Shown: positions 1 to 7,082 of the stretch, one piece after another
Layout: each line of letters starts with the position of its first letter
Position numbering within the stretch: position 1 is the first letter of the stretch
Assembly: GCA_014377055.1 (NCBI GenBank)
Contig: JACMQJ010000534.1
Location: 1-8,588, forward strand
Reading direction: 5' to 3'
Source of the DNA: Candidatus Sericytochromatia bacterium
Lineage (GTDB): Bacteria > Cyanobacteriota > Sericytochromatia > UBA7694 > JACMQJ01
Length of the DNA stretch: 8,588 nucleotides
The notes under the pieces: model-generated
What the model saw: only the letters and a program-made list of their open reading frames with translations
Databases searched by the model: none
What the model was told of the DNA's origin: nothing
Position numbers and translations under genes: made by a program

Positions 1-2420
1 TCACTTTTCATTAATTTATGCTCTTTAAAATTTAACTCATTATCTTTTTCGATAACTAATCTTGCTGCATTACGTGCTTCTTCTAGTATAGCTGTATCTC
101 TCACCAAATCAGCAAGTAAAAAATCAGGTAATCCACTTTGTCTTGTTCCCAAAAATTCACCAGGTCCACGAATTTTTAAATCTTGTTCAGCAATAATAAA
201 TCCATCATTAGTTTTTGTCATTATTTCCAATCTTTTTTCACTTATTTCACCAGGTTTATCACTTACTAGCAAGCAAAAGCTTTTGTCTGATCCTCTACCA
301 ACTCTTCCTCTAAGTTGATGAAGCTGAGATAGACCAAATCTCTCTGCATTCTCAATCACCATCACTGTTGCATTAGGTACATCAACACCAACTTCAATAA
401 CAGTTGTTGAAACTAAAATATCAATTTGATGTTTGACAAATTGTTGCATGATTTCATCTTTTTGACTATTCTTCATTTGACCATGCAATAAACCTATTTT
501 TAATTCAGGAAATATTTTTTGCTGTAATTTTTCAGCTTCAACCGTTGCGGCTTTTGCAGTTAGCTTTTCTGACTCTTCAATTAGTGGAAAAACGACATAA
601 GCCTGTCTTCCCTTTTTTACTTCATCACGAATTAATTCCCAGCCTTTTTCTCTACCTTTTCCTTTAATTAATACTGTTTTTACTGGTGTTCTACCAGGTG
701 GCAGCTCATCAATTACAGAAATATCAAGATCCCCATGTAATGATAAAGCAAGTGTTCGTGGAATAGGAGTGGCAGTCATTGTCAGTATTTCAGTGTTTTT
801 ACCTTTCCCTCGCAATGTAGCACGTTGAACTACACCAAATCTATGTTGTTCATCAACAACGACCAAACCAAGATTTTTAAAATTAACTTCTTCTTGAATC
901 AAAGCATGTGTTCCAACTGTGACATGAGTTGCACCAGATAAAAGATTATCTAAAACTTCACGTCTATTTTTTTTTGTTTGACTACCTACCAAAAAATCAA
1001 CTTTTAAGCCAAGTGGTTCGAGCCATTCTTTAAACTTTCTAAAATGTTGTTCTGCTAATATTTCTGTAGGAGCCATAATTGCACCCTGATAACCATTTTG
1101 GACAGCAATTAATAATGCCAATAAAGCCACTATTGTTTTACCTGATCCAACATCACCCTGAACCAACCGACTCATAGGTTTTGGTGAACCTAAATCTTTG
1201 GTTATTTCTTTAAAAACATTTTCTTGAGCTTTAGTTAATTTAAAAGGAAGATTAGCCAAAAATTGATTAACATAAGTACCTGTATTTTCAAACACAATTC
1301 CATCTACATGTAATTGCTCTTGTTTTCGACGATAAGCAAAGCCTAATTGCATATAAAATAGTTCATCAAAAACTAGACGATGTCTTGCTTTTTCAAGAAT
1401 ATCCATATCAGTAGGAAAATGAAATTCTCTAATAGAAGTAGCTAAATCAAATAAATTAAATTGTTCTTTTAACCATTTTGGTAAATGATCTTCGATTTCA
1501 TTACTGTATGTATCAAGAGCTATTTTGATAGTTTTTCTTAACCATTTTAGATTAAGACCCTCAACTAGTGGATAAACAGGAACAATCCTATTTGTATGAA
1601 TTGAATCAACTTCATCAATATCAACATTTCCCAAAACCTCGACTTCTGGTTTGTCAATCGCAAAACTTTTTGTATACTTATCAAGTTTTATTTCACCACT
1701 TAATAAAACTTGTGCCCCTATTGGAAAACGCCTTTTATACTGCTCTTGCATATACTTATTAGCACCACCATAAAACCAGCTTGACTTAACTTTACCTGTG
1801 CTATCAGATACAGTTATAGACAAGATTGTAATATTTTTATTATTTGGTGGAGTAAAGCAATTTACATCTTTAATTGAACCCCATATTGTTACCAATTGAC
1901 CAATTTTACAATTTTTTATTTGGGTTCTATTAGCATAATCAAGATGTTTTCGCGGGTAATGTCTAAAGAGATCTTTTATATTTATAATCCCTGCTGAGGC
2001 TAAATTTTCAGCTAACTTGGGGCCAATACCTTTAATAAATTGAACAGGTCTTTCTTCCCATGTAAGATTTTTATCATCAATTTTATTTGTCTGTTTTAAT
2101 GTTGAGTCATAGCTCTTTGTAGTATCTTTTATTATTGGTTTATTTAAGGGCTGATTTTTTTCAAGATGTTCAATATAATCATACAAACTCTTTATCTTAT
2201 TTTTTCTTTCAAAAATAGAAGCTTCAGGATATGAATCAAATGTCTTTTCTATTTCTTTTAGTAATGTTTTTTTATTAGGATTATCTATCTTTTCTAAAAG
2301 AATTTTTGTTTCATTTTTGATAAATTCAGAAAAATTAAATTTATTTCCTTGAGCATCACAAAAGCCTTGCTTACGCTCATAAGCAACTGCTTTATATATT
2401 TTTTCTATAAAATCTTGCAA
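1..2420 (-). CDS. recG: ATP-dependent DNA helicase RecG (3' end beyond window)
   Basis: RecG is a superfamily 2 DNA translocase that remodels stalled replication forks and branched recombination intermediates. I translated the minus strand by hand; 806 codons are open in one frame and the frame runs off the left edge without a stop, so only a few C-terminal residues should be missing. Visible landmarks: wedge-domain helix-hairpin-helix with KGIGPKLA near residues 130-137; Walker A GDVGSGKT at about 422-429; DEQH box at 523-526; TATPIPR (motif III); STTVIEVGVDVPNA; QLHQLRGRVGRG (motif VI) at about 699-710; and the RecG-specific TRG region ending in TRQSGLPDF near 759-767. About 120 residues precede the wedge domain, far more than in E. 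coli RecG; such an extension is known in cyanobacterial RecG. The start is TTG at 2420-2418, chosen because AGGAG lies 7 nt upstream and there is no in-frame ATG nearby. All motifs are intact, so the enzyme is probably functional. Confidence 0.96.
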   Translation of the reverse strand, partial: MQDFIEKIYKAVAYERKQGFCDAQGNKFNFSEFIKNETKILLEKIDNPNKKTLLKEIEKTFDSYPEASIFERKNKIKSLYDYIEHLEKNQPLNKPIIKDTTKSYDSTLKQTNKIDDKNLTWEERPVQFIKGIGPKLAENLASAGIINIKDLFRHYPRKHLDYANRTQIKNCKIGQLVTIWGSIKDVNCFTPPNNKNITILSITVSDSTGKVKSSWFYGGANKYMQEQYKRRFPIGAQVLLSGEIKLDKYTKSFAIDKPEVEVLGNVDIDEVDSIHTNRIVPVYPLVEGLNLKWLRKTIKIALDTYSNEIEDHLPKWLKEQFNLFDLATSIREFHFPTDMDILEKARHRLVFDELFYMQLGFAYRRKQEQLHVDGIVFENTGTYVNQFLANLPFKLTKAQENVFKEITKDLGSPKPMSRLVQGDVGSGKTIVALLALLIAVQNGYQGAIMAPTEILAEQHFRKFKEWLEPLGLKVDFLVGSQTKKNRREVLDNLLSGATHVTVGTHALIQEEVNFKNLGLVVVDEQHRFGVVQRATLRGKGKNTEILTMTATPIPRTLALSLHGDLDISVIDELPPGRTPVKTVLIKGKGREKGWELIRDEVKKGRQAYVVFPLIEESEKLTAKAATVEAEKLQQKIFPELKIGLLHGQMKNSQKDEIMQQFVKHQIDILVSTTVIEVGVDVPNATVMVIENAERFGLSQLHQLRGRVGRGSDKSFCLLVSDKPGEISEKRLEIMTKTNDGFIIAEQDLKIRGPGEFLGTRQSGLPDFLLADLVRDTAILEEARNAARLVIEKDNELNFKEHKLMKS

Positions 2421-2427
2421 AAACTCA

Positions 2428-2432
2428 CTCCT
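2428..2432 (-). promoter_or_regulatory. Shine-Dalgarno of recG (decides a TTG start)
   Basis: The minus strand reads AGGAG here, followed by 7 nt and then TTG CAA GAT in the RecG frame. The GTG inside the same stretch is in another frame, so TTG is the best start. Confidence 0.75.
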
Positions 2433-2457
2433 AGCCCCTATTTTTCAAAAAGATAAG

Positions 2458-2485
2458 AGAATAAAACCTTTTTCTAATAGCTCAA
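2458..2485 (-). promoter_or_regulatory. candidate recG promoter
   Basis: On the minus strand TTGAGC (2485-2480) and TATTCT (2463-2458) are separated by 16 bp, each matching 4 of 6 sigma70 consensus bases. This would give a leader of roughly 30 nt before the TTG start. In such AT-rich DNA a match of this quality can occur by chance, so this is tentative. Confidence 0.3.
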
Positions 2486-2610
2486 ACATATATCATAACT
2501 TACTTTTTAACTAGAATATAATTTTATCATTTTGATTGATACTTGTTAGAGATAGAAAATAAATCGCAAAAATAATTATTATTCTAATTTTCTAAGGTCT
2601 AAGAAATTAC

Positions 2611-2619
2611 TGCTAATAT
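2611..2619 (+). promoter_or_regulatory. candidate extended -10 promoter of dgkA
   Basis: TGC followed by TAATAT resembles an extended -10 element, about 26 bp before the dgkA ATG. No good -35 is present; that position instead holds a direct repeat of TCTAAG (2591-2596 and 2598-2603, 7-bp period), which might be an activator site. Tentative. Confidence 0.3.
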
Positions 2620-2644
2620 ATGTAAAGATAAGGGAAATTAATTA

Positions 2645-3037
2645 ATGCCAAGAATTAGAGCAAATAATCTGTTCGATAGTTTTAAATATGCTGTAGAAGG
2701 AATTGGATATACAATAAAAACACAAAGAAATATGCGTTTGCATCTTACTGTGGGAATAATAGTTTTTATTGTTAGTCTTTATTTACAAATAAGCCGAATT
2801 GAGTTAGCTATTTTGACTATGGTGGTAACTATGGTTATAGTTGCAGAAATGTTTAACACAGCTATTGAAAGTACAATTGATCTCTACAGCAGACAAAGGC
2901 ACCCTCTAGCAAAAATAGCCAAAGACGTTGCTGCTGCCGCAGTTTTAATATCAGCAATATCATCCGCTTTAGTCGGTTTATTAATACTTGGACCACCATT
3001 ATGGGAACTATTAAAAAATTGGCTTGATTTCAAATAA
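2645..3037 (+). CDS. dgkA: diacylglycerol kinase / undecaprenol kinase family membrane protein
   Basis: 130 residues, the usual size for the small integral-membrane DgkA family (PF01219). These enzymes phosphorylate diacylglycerol or, in many Gram-positive bacteria, undecaprenol, recycling lipids at the inner membrane. Family signatures are clear: an amphipathic N-terminus FKYAVEGIGYTIKTQRNMRLH (about 13-33), then EMFNTAIESTIDL with catalytic-type E68, N71 and E75, then HPLAKIAKDVAAAAV (about 86-100) matching the conserved K-D-x-A-A-A-V segment. Three hydrophobic spans lie near 35-50, 52-70 and 95-116. A good Shine-Dalgarno (AAGGGA, 2630-2635) sits 9 nt before the ATG. The gene stands alone, divergent from recG and convergent with the gene at 3082, and ends directly in a terminator. 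Sequence alone does not tell which lipid is used. Confidence 0.93.
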   Translation: MPRIRANNLFDSFKYAVEGIGYTIKTQRNMRLHLTVGIIVFIVSLYLQISRIELAILTMVVTMVIVAEMFNTAIESTIDLYSRQRHPLAKIAKDVAAAAVLISAISSALVGLLILGPPLWELLKNWLDFK

Positions 3038-3067
3038 AAAAAGCTCCTTTTATTTAGGAGCTTTTTT
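3036..3067. terminator. bidirectional rho-independent terminator between dgkA and the gene at 3082
   Basis: GCTCC (3043-3047) pairs with GGAGC (3057-3061). The stem is flanked by an A-run on the left and six T on the right, so it ends in a U-tract on either strand. It begins within the dgkA stop codon and lies 15 bp past the end of the convergent gene. Confidence 0.88.
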
Positions 3068-3081
3068 AGTAAACATTTAAA

Positions 3082-3711
3082 TTATTTAACTGGTTTTTTG
3101 TCAGCAAAAAATGGAATATAAGTTGTTGCTAGTTTGGCTGCACCCATTGATGATAATGTGCCTATAGTAAGAGCTGCTATTGATAGAGGGACACCACCTA
3201 TTCCCATAATTCCACCAAGAACAGATGCTGTAATACCCATTCCACTTGCGAACGACAAACCTGAAATAGCACCCATCGAAGTATCTTTTGCTACTTGATG
3301 TACTGCTTCGTCTCTTGTATATTCTCCAGTAGCTACTTTTACTAAGCCTTGAAGACCATTGATAAATCCACCAACTAGAATTGCACCCAAAAATTTATTT
3401 CTTAATAAGGTTGTGCTTAATGGCTCTGGTTTTGGTAAAACGTCATTGGCTATAACGTTACCAAAATCACCAGCAGCACTCATTGTTCCTCTAGCTATGT
3501 TACCAGGAGCATTAGCTAATTTATTAATTAAACCTGACCTAACAGCAGGTATTTCACCTGAATTAAATTTTGAAGACATTGAATCAGATTTTGAAAGACC
3601 TGAAATACTACTGCTGGCAATTTCCCTACTAATACCAGAGTTAATTGTACTACCAACTTCTCCACTTATAGCAGATGTTTGTATTGATGTTCCGATTAAT
3701 CCAAGATCCAT
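3082..3711 (-). CDS. hypothetical Gly/Ser-rich protein with hydrophobic C-terminal half
   Basis: I do not recognise a named family. The 209-residue product has two parts. Residues 1-60 are rich in Ser, Ile and Gly and look disordered. From about 105 on there are hydrophobic, glycine-rich stretches (about 107-125, 147-172 and 174-198) with small-residue spacing (for example VLGGIMGIGG) like glycine-zipper membrane helices. A charged linker, GEYTRDEAVHQVAKD, lies between the first two. This layout recalls small magnetosome-type (MamC-like) or glycine-zipper membrane proteins, but only in general form. There is no signal peptide; the C-terminus is basic (KKPVK). The start is ATG with GGAG 11 nt upstream. 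It follows the MEMO gene on the same strand after 130 bp that contain a possible promoter, so it may be a separate unit. The overlapping plus-strand frame is treated as a shadow. Confidence 0.72.
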   Translation of the reverse strand: MDLGLIGTSIQTSAISGEVGSTINSGISREIASSSISGLSKSDSMSSKFNSGEIPAVRSGLINKLANAPGNIARGTMSAAGDFGNVIANDVLPKPEPLSTTLLRNKFLGAILVGGFINGLQGLVKVATGEYTRDEAVHQVAKDTSMGAISGLSFASGMGITASVLGGIMGIGGVPLSIAALTIGTLSSMGAAKLATTYIPFFADKKPVK

Positions 3712-3761
3712 TTAATCTTTAACTCCATTTAAAAATATATTAAAATATATAAGCTTAATAT

Positions 3762-3767
3762 ATTATA
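3762..3767 (-). promoter_or_regulatory. candidate -10 element for the gene at 3082-3711
   Basis: A consensus TATAAT on the minus strand lies about 50 bp before the ATG. No recognisable -35 sits 16-18 bp upstream. The surrounding DNA is nearly all A/T, so a chance match is possible. Confidence 0.33.
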
Positions 3768-3841
3768 GTTAAAAGTAGCCTTACCTTGTTGAGTTTAAGT
3801 AAAAGTTACTTTTTTGTTAATTTAAAGTTAATCTTTTTAAC

Positions 3842-4645
3842 CTAAGGATTAGATTCAGTTGGTAGGGAGTAAGCAAAAGAAGTATATCCAACTACTTTAT
3901 CTTTTGTTCCTGCTGTATCGCCTGAGTTTTTGTAATCAAGAAAAGTTGTCTTCCAGCCCATCTCTTTTGCCAAAATCATTGATGTTAGAACACCAACGAT
4001 ACCACAAGCATCTCCCTTATTTGCCATAGCATTAATATCAGATTCTAAGATATATTTATTAGTCTGCAGATCTGTGGATACTGCTTGATCATAAGGAAAA
4101 AAATGACTCAAATCTGTACTGATAACAAATAATGTTTCATTATCATCATATTTTTTTAAAAATTGGACAAAAGACATTATATCAATATTACCAACGACTA
4201 TTGGTATAACTTCAAAGCTTTTAAAAACCGTTTGTAAAAAAGGTAATTGTACTTCAAGAGAATGTTCAAATTTATCTGCATCAGGTATAAATCCAATTTC
4301 TTTTGCCATTTCTTTTGCTATTTCAGAAACTTTAATTATTCCTAATGGTGTTTCTAATAAATCATAAGCACAGATAGAAGCTCCTCTTAATGGGTATCTA
4401 TGACTTGGCCCTATTATAATAATTTTCCAATGCTTTGTTAGATCCAAATTAAAAAATTGTTTATAAGCTGAGCCAGCAACAATTCCAGAGTAAATATACC
4501 CTGCATGTGGTGCAATAATACCTTTTATTCTTCCCTCGACTTTTAAATTTTGACCTTGTTCCAAATAACTATGTACTTCTTGAGATAATTGTTGAGGGTT
4601 ACTAGTATAAAATGTATTAGCAACAGCAGGTTTTCTTGTAAGCAT
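3842..4645 (-). CDS. amrB: MEMO family protein (AmmeMemoRadiSam system protein B)
   Basis: 267 residues, full length for the MEMO/AmrB family (PF01875), a fold related to extradiol dioxygenases. Bacterial members often accompany an AMMECR1-domain protein and a radical SAM enzyme in a system of unknown reaction; human MEMO1 binds metal. Conserved blocks: IAPHAGYIYSG (H47), IIGPSHR (H82), HSLEVQLPF (H128, E131), STDLSHF (D178, H181), DACGIVGVL (C214) and a terminal GYTSFAY. H47, H82 and C214 correspond to the metal-site H49, H81 and C244 of MEMO1, so the site looks intact. Neither the AMMECR1 nor the radical SAM partner is in this window. The start is ATG with AGGA 8 nt upstream. It is the last gene of the presumed four-gene operon, 32 bp after the DUF4870 gene. 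Family assignment is firm; function is not. Confidence 0.93.
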   Translation of the reverse strand: MLTRKPAVANTFYTSNPQQLSQEVHSYLEQGQNLKVEGRIKGIIAPHAGYIYSGIVAGSAYKQFFNLDLTKHWKIIIIGPSHRYPLRGASICAYDLLETPLGIIKVSEIAKEMAKEIGFIPDADKFEHSLEVQLPFLQTVFKSFEVIPIVVGNIDIMSFVQFLKKYDDNETLFVISTDLSHFFPYDQAVSTDLQTNKYILESDINAMANKGDACGIVGVLTSMILAKEMGWKTTFLDYKNSGDTAGTKDKVVGYTSFAYSLPTESNP

Positions 4646-4677
4646 TAAAATGTTCCTAATTAAAAAAAATCTTATCT

Positions 4678-5049
4678 TTATCTATTAAATAATACATAAT
4701 AAATCTTAGTAACGATAGGTACGACCATATATCTTCCTAGGTATGCTTGGACAGAACAATAAAGAAGATAAATAAAATTAATTAATAGATGAAAAGAAAA
4801 AACTAATCCCCACGCTACATTAATCATAAATAGATCTGTTACTATATTTCTTAAAATACTATATATACCTATATAGCTTATTAAAAAGATTAAACTCAGT
4901 GTATAAATTATTATTGCATGACCAGCATTATATTTAACAAAATATCTTTTATTGTATATAAAAATCATTACTAAACTAAAAAAAGGGAAGTAACTGACAG
5001 CAGCCAAAAGAGATTCACTATCAGTTGAAGGTGTGTTATTATCTTGCAT
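4678..5049 (-). CDS. DUF4870 / Tic20-like small membrane protein
   Basis: 123 residues with three hydrophobic segments (about 14-32, 44-66 and 74-100). The pattern is that of DUF4870, a family related to Tic20: an N-terminal LLAAVSYFPFF helix, a short charged loop then FVKYNAGHAIIIY (the family's FVRFHAxQAL-like signature), and after the third helix AYLGRYMVVPIV, matching the AxxGxxYxIPLIG-like end. The function of such bacterial proteins is unknown. The ATG lies 6 bp past the stop of the PATAN-Roadblock gene. Its only Shine-Dalgarno-like bases (AAGG) overlap that stop codon, so translation is probably coupled to the upstream gene. The C-terminus is short and basic. Family call is by pattern and moderately sure. 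Confidence 0.8.
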   Translation of the reverse strand: MQDNNTPSTDSESLLAAVSYFPFFSLVMIFIYNKRYFVKYNAGHAIIIYTLSLIFLISYIGIYSILRNIVTDLFMINVAWGLVFSFHLLINFIYLLYCSVQAYLGRYMVVPIVTKIYYVLFNR

Positions 5050-5055
5050 TAAGCC

Positions 5056-6150
5056 TTACATAGATATAAGTTGCTTAATTGAATTTATTGACCTTTTGGC
5101 AGATAAGCGTAATAGTCCCCAATCACAATCTTTAAAAGCTTCTGTAACCAAAATAAATTTACCTGCAACAAATAACAATGTCTTATCACCATTATTTCTT
5201 TCAACTAGCAATTGCTCAATTAATTCTTGATTGGTACTGTCATCTTCTTCATCTTTCATATTAGTTTCAAAGTTAGCAACTGTTGTTGAAAAAATTGCTG
5301 CCATTGTTTCACTATTTGCCTGATCTTCACTGTGAGCTCTTCTTGAGTCTTTGGCGACCATCTTACCTTCTTTATCGACAACAAAAGCTGTTTTGATACC
5401 TGGCATTTGCTCCATACTATCAAGAACTTTGACCATTTCTGAGATAACTTTTGAATTCATAATTGTTTCAGTATCTTCGATTTCAAGAAGATTCTTGGTG
5501 ACAAGTGATGCAAGAATACTAAATGCTTTGAAGTAAGTAGTACTACTCCATAAAATAATATCTTTAATGGCTCTCCCATCACACATGTTATGTAATTTTT
5601 CTTCTTCTTTAGTTATTTCTTGATTTTTTAGAGGTCTTTGTTTTAATCTATTAACATTTTTAGAAATTTTATTACGAAGTTGTACCCAAGAATAGCTATT
5701 TTGATATATTTCTACCAACCAATTATAGTTTGGTAACAAGCTTTCATTGCCAATTTGCAAAGCTTGGCCTTTTTTTAATTCATAACTTACTCTCTCAAGC
5801 TCAACTACAAAATATAAAGTTTCAGCAATTTGATGAGATCTAATATAAGTAATAATTTTATCTTGAACATAGCCTTTTTCCAAAACAAACTGATCAACTA
5901 AATAATCATCTAATCCAGATTCTTCAACTTCTGCATATTTATCAGGAGATAAAATATTTAAGGATCTTAGCGAATCTTTTAAAGAAGTTGTTTTATTAGA
6001 GTAAGCATGTATTATTTGACCATCTTTTAGCCAAATAGTACCCTTAAAATCTAACTCAGATATATTTAAAGCACCTGTTATTTTTTTTGATGAAAAAAGC
6101 TTTAAAATATTGGGTAAAGATTGACCCGTCATAGTTGCTACAAATTCCAA
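5056..6150 (-). CDS. PATAN (DUF4388) domain fused to a Roadblock/LC7-like domain
   Basis: 364 residues, no signal peptide or membrane segment, so cytoplasmic. Residues about 7-120 form a DUF4388/PATAN domain: SLPNILKLFSSKKITGALNI, then GTIWLKDGQIIHAYS, the typical 'gives up-regulated sheet then asks for input' block of that family. Residues about 185-225 (HNMCDGRAIKDII...LASLVTKNLLEI) look like the winged-helix segment that often accompanies DUF4388. Residues about 235-364 fit a Roadblock/LC7 domain: a helix, then MPGIKTAFVVDKEGKMVAKDS, a helix rich in Ala/Thr, then LLFVAGKFILVTEA and a closing helix. Roadblock proteins such as MglB regulate Ras-like GTPases such as MglA. PATAN domains occur in cyanobacterial PatA-type regulators of pili and motility. 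No receiver domain is present. The start is TTG with a perfect AGGAGG; it is second in the operon, 16 bp after the FecR gene. Domain calls are by pattern. Confidence 0.85.
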   Translation of the reverse strand: MEFVATMTGQSLPNILKLFSSKKITGALNISELDFKGTIWLKDGQIIHAYSNKTTSLKDSLRSLNILSPDKYAEVEESGLDDYLVDQFVLEKGYVQDKIITYIRSHQIAETLYFVVELERVSYELKKGQALQIGNESLLPNYNWLVEIYQNSYSWVQLRNKISKNVNRLKQRPLKNQEITKEEEKLHNMCDGRAIKDIILWSSTTYFKAFSILASLVTKNLLEIEDTETIMNSKVISEMVKVLDSMEQMPGIKTAFVVDKEGKMVAKDSRRAHSEDQANSETMAAIFSTTVANFETNMKDEEDDSTNQELIEQLLVERNNGDKTLLFVAGKFILVTEAFKDCDWGLLRLSAKRSINSIKQLISM

Positions 6151-6156
6151 AGTTTT

Positions 6157-6162
6157 CCTCCT
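6157..6162 (-). promoter_or_regulatory. perfect Shine-Dalgarno deciding the TTG start of the PATAN-Roadblock gene
   Basis: AGGAGG on the minus strand lies 6 nt before TTG GAA TTT GTA and 4 nt past the FecR stop codon. The first in-frame ATG (codon 7) is too far from it, so TTG is preferred. Confidence 0.8.
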
Positions 6163-6166
6163 ACTT

Positions 6167-6982
6167 TTATTTATTAAAAGTTACATTTTCTGGTTTATTA
6201 GAGTCAATGTTTTTATTCCACTGAACCCATTCATTATTAATTTCGTTTTTACTTAGCTCAGAAACCGTTCCAACTGAGTTATTATCAATAGTTATTTTTT
6301 GGTTTTCAACAACTTCAAGCCATTTCTCTCTTGAAACCTGATGAGGCCCATCAATCAACTTATAAGGTTTTTCAACCTCTACGGGCTTACTAATAATTTG
6401 AGGCTTAGAACTAATTTTATTTCTGTTATCATCAACAGATAATTTTAAGTTATTTAAACCCTTATCCAAATCTTCAATAGTTTTAGATGGTAATTGTACA
6501 CCAACTGAACCTTCAAAAACAGATACCTCGGTTTTATTATTTTGTGTACCAACATCAAAAATAGTACCCATAACAGCTAGAGCAGCAGTTGAAGATTGCA
6601 TAGCAAACCTTCCTTTACCTCTATTAGCTATATTTGCCCAGATATGTCCGCCAAATAACTTAAAAAAATTATTCTCTAAAGTTTTAGTTTTTATTAAAAC
6701 AATATCTGTATTTTCATCTAGCCTGATTCTTGAACCATCAGAAAAAGTTAATTCAGTTCTTGATTTTTGGTAAGTTTTAAGATGGTCATTTACTTTGACG
6801 ATAACATTTTTATTAAGATTAATCCAGTCTTTATTTTTTAGTATCTTAACTTGACCAACTACTTTAGTGATTCTTGCATAAGATTTAGCTTGAACTTGAA
6901 TTGTCTTTGCAGGCAAATAATTTTGTACAGCAAAAGCCCCAAGAAGGCTTATAGAAATTAAACTAAAAAACTTTAATTTCAT
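6167..6982 (-). CDS. secreted or membrane-anchored FecR-domain protein
   Basis: 271 residues beginning with a signal-peptide-like MKLKFF followed by a hydrophobic stretch to about residue 20, so exported or anchored. A FecR domain (PF04773) spans about 38-165: VVGQVKILKN, then ELTFSDGSRIRLDENTDIVL, GGHIWANI, and the hallmark block LAVMGTIFDVGT...TEVSVFEGSVGV. Such domains occur in iron-signalling anti-sigma proteins, but stand-alone exported versions without an N-terminal sigma-binding region are common in cyanobacteria and elsewhere and have no settled function. This protein lacks an anti-sigma region, and no sigma factor or TonB receptor is nearby, so iron regulation should not be assumed. 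The tail (about 170-271) is Lys/Asn-rich with Trp-containing segments WLEVVENQ and EWVQWNKN that look like a degenerate repeat. The start is ATG with GGAG 11 nt upstream. It is the first gene of the presumed operon. Confidence 0.88.
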   Translation of the reverse strand: MKLKFFSLISISLLGAFAVQNYLPAKTIQVQAKSYARITKVVGQVKILKNKDWINLNKNVIVKVNDHLKTYQKSRTELTFSDGSRIRLDENTDIVLIKTKTLENNFFKLFGGHIWANIANRGKGRFAMQSSTAALAVMGTIFDVGTQNNKTEVSVFEGSVGVQLPSKTIEDLDKGLNNLKLSVDDNRNKISSKPQIISKPVEVEKPYKLIDGPHQVSREKWLEVVENQKITIDNNSVGTVSELSKNEINNEWVQWNKNIDSNKPENVTFNK

Positions 6983-7050
6983 TAAAATTAAAACTCCAAT
7001 TTATTATTTAATCAAAAAAAATATTTAATTAGTAAATACATTATCATTAG

Positions 7051-7070
7051 GTTTCTTAATGTTAAGAAAC
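7051..7070. repeat. perfect 9-bp inverted repeat, operator candidate
   Basis: GTTTCTTAA (7051-7059) and TTAAGAAAC (7062-7070) are exact reverse complements separated by TG. There is no T-run after it on either strand, so it is not a typical terminator. It lies between the candidate fecR -10 (7083-7088) and the fecR start, where a repressor dimer or an mRNA hairpin could act. Binding factor unknown. Confidence 0.6.
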
Positions 7071-7082
7071 AATCTCTGACTT

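Noticed and set aside
1..3. Stop codon (TCA, reverse TGA) ending recG at the edge
   Set aside because: It is out of the RecG frame; in frame the last complete codon is AGT at 5-3 and the gene continues off the window.
1568..1762. 64-codon plus-strand open frame
   Set aside because: Antisense to recG, whose frame is intact across it with conserved residues; a shadow.
3359..3715. 118-codon plus-strand open frame opposite the Gly-rich gene
   Set aside because: It lies wholly antisense to a longer minus-strand gene that has a Shine-Dalgarno and a terminator; its own translation shows no domain and it lacks a good ribosome binding site.
3797..3819. AAGTAA/TTACTT stem followed by T-run, as a terminator
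   Set aside because: The stem is all weak pairs and the T-run is on the plus strand, while the flanking genes are both on the minus strand.
5033..5536. Two short plus-strand open frames (5033-5230 and 5351-5536)
   Set aside because: Both are antisense to the PATAN-Roadblock gene and its junction with the DUF4870 gene; no domain or ribosome binding site.
6167..6982. Classical FecR iron-signalling system
   Set aside because: No anti-sigma N-terminal region, ECF sigma factor or TonB receptor is present; the protein starts with a signal peptide instead.
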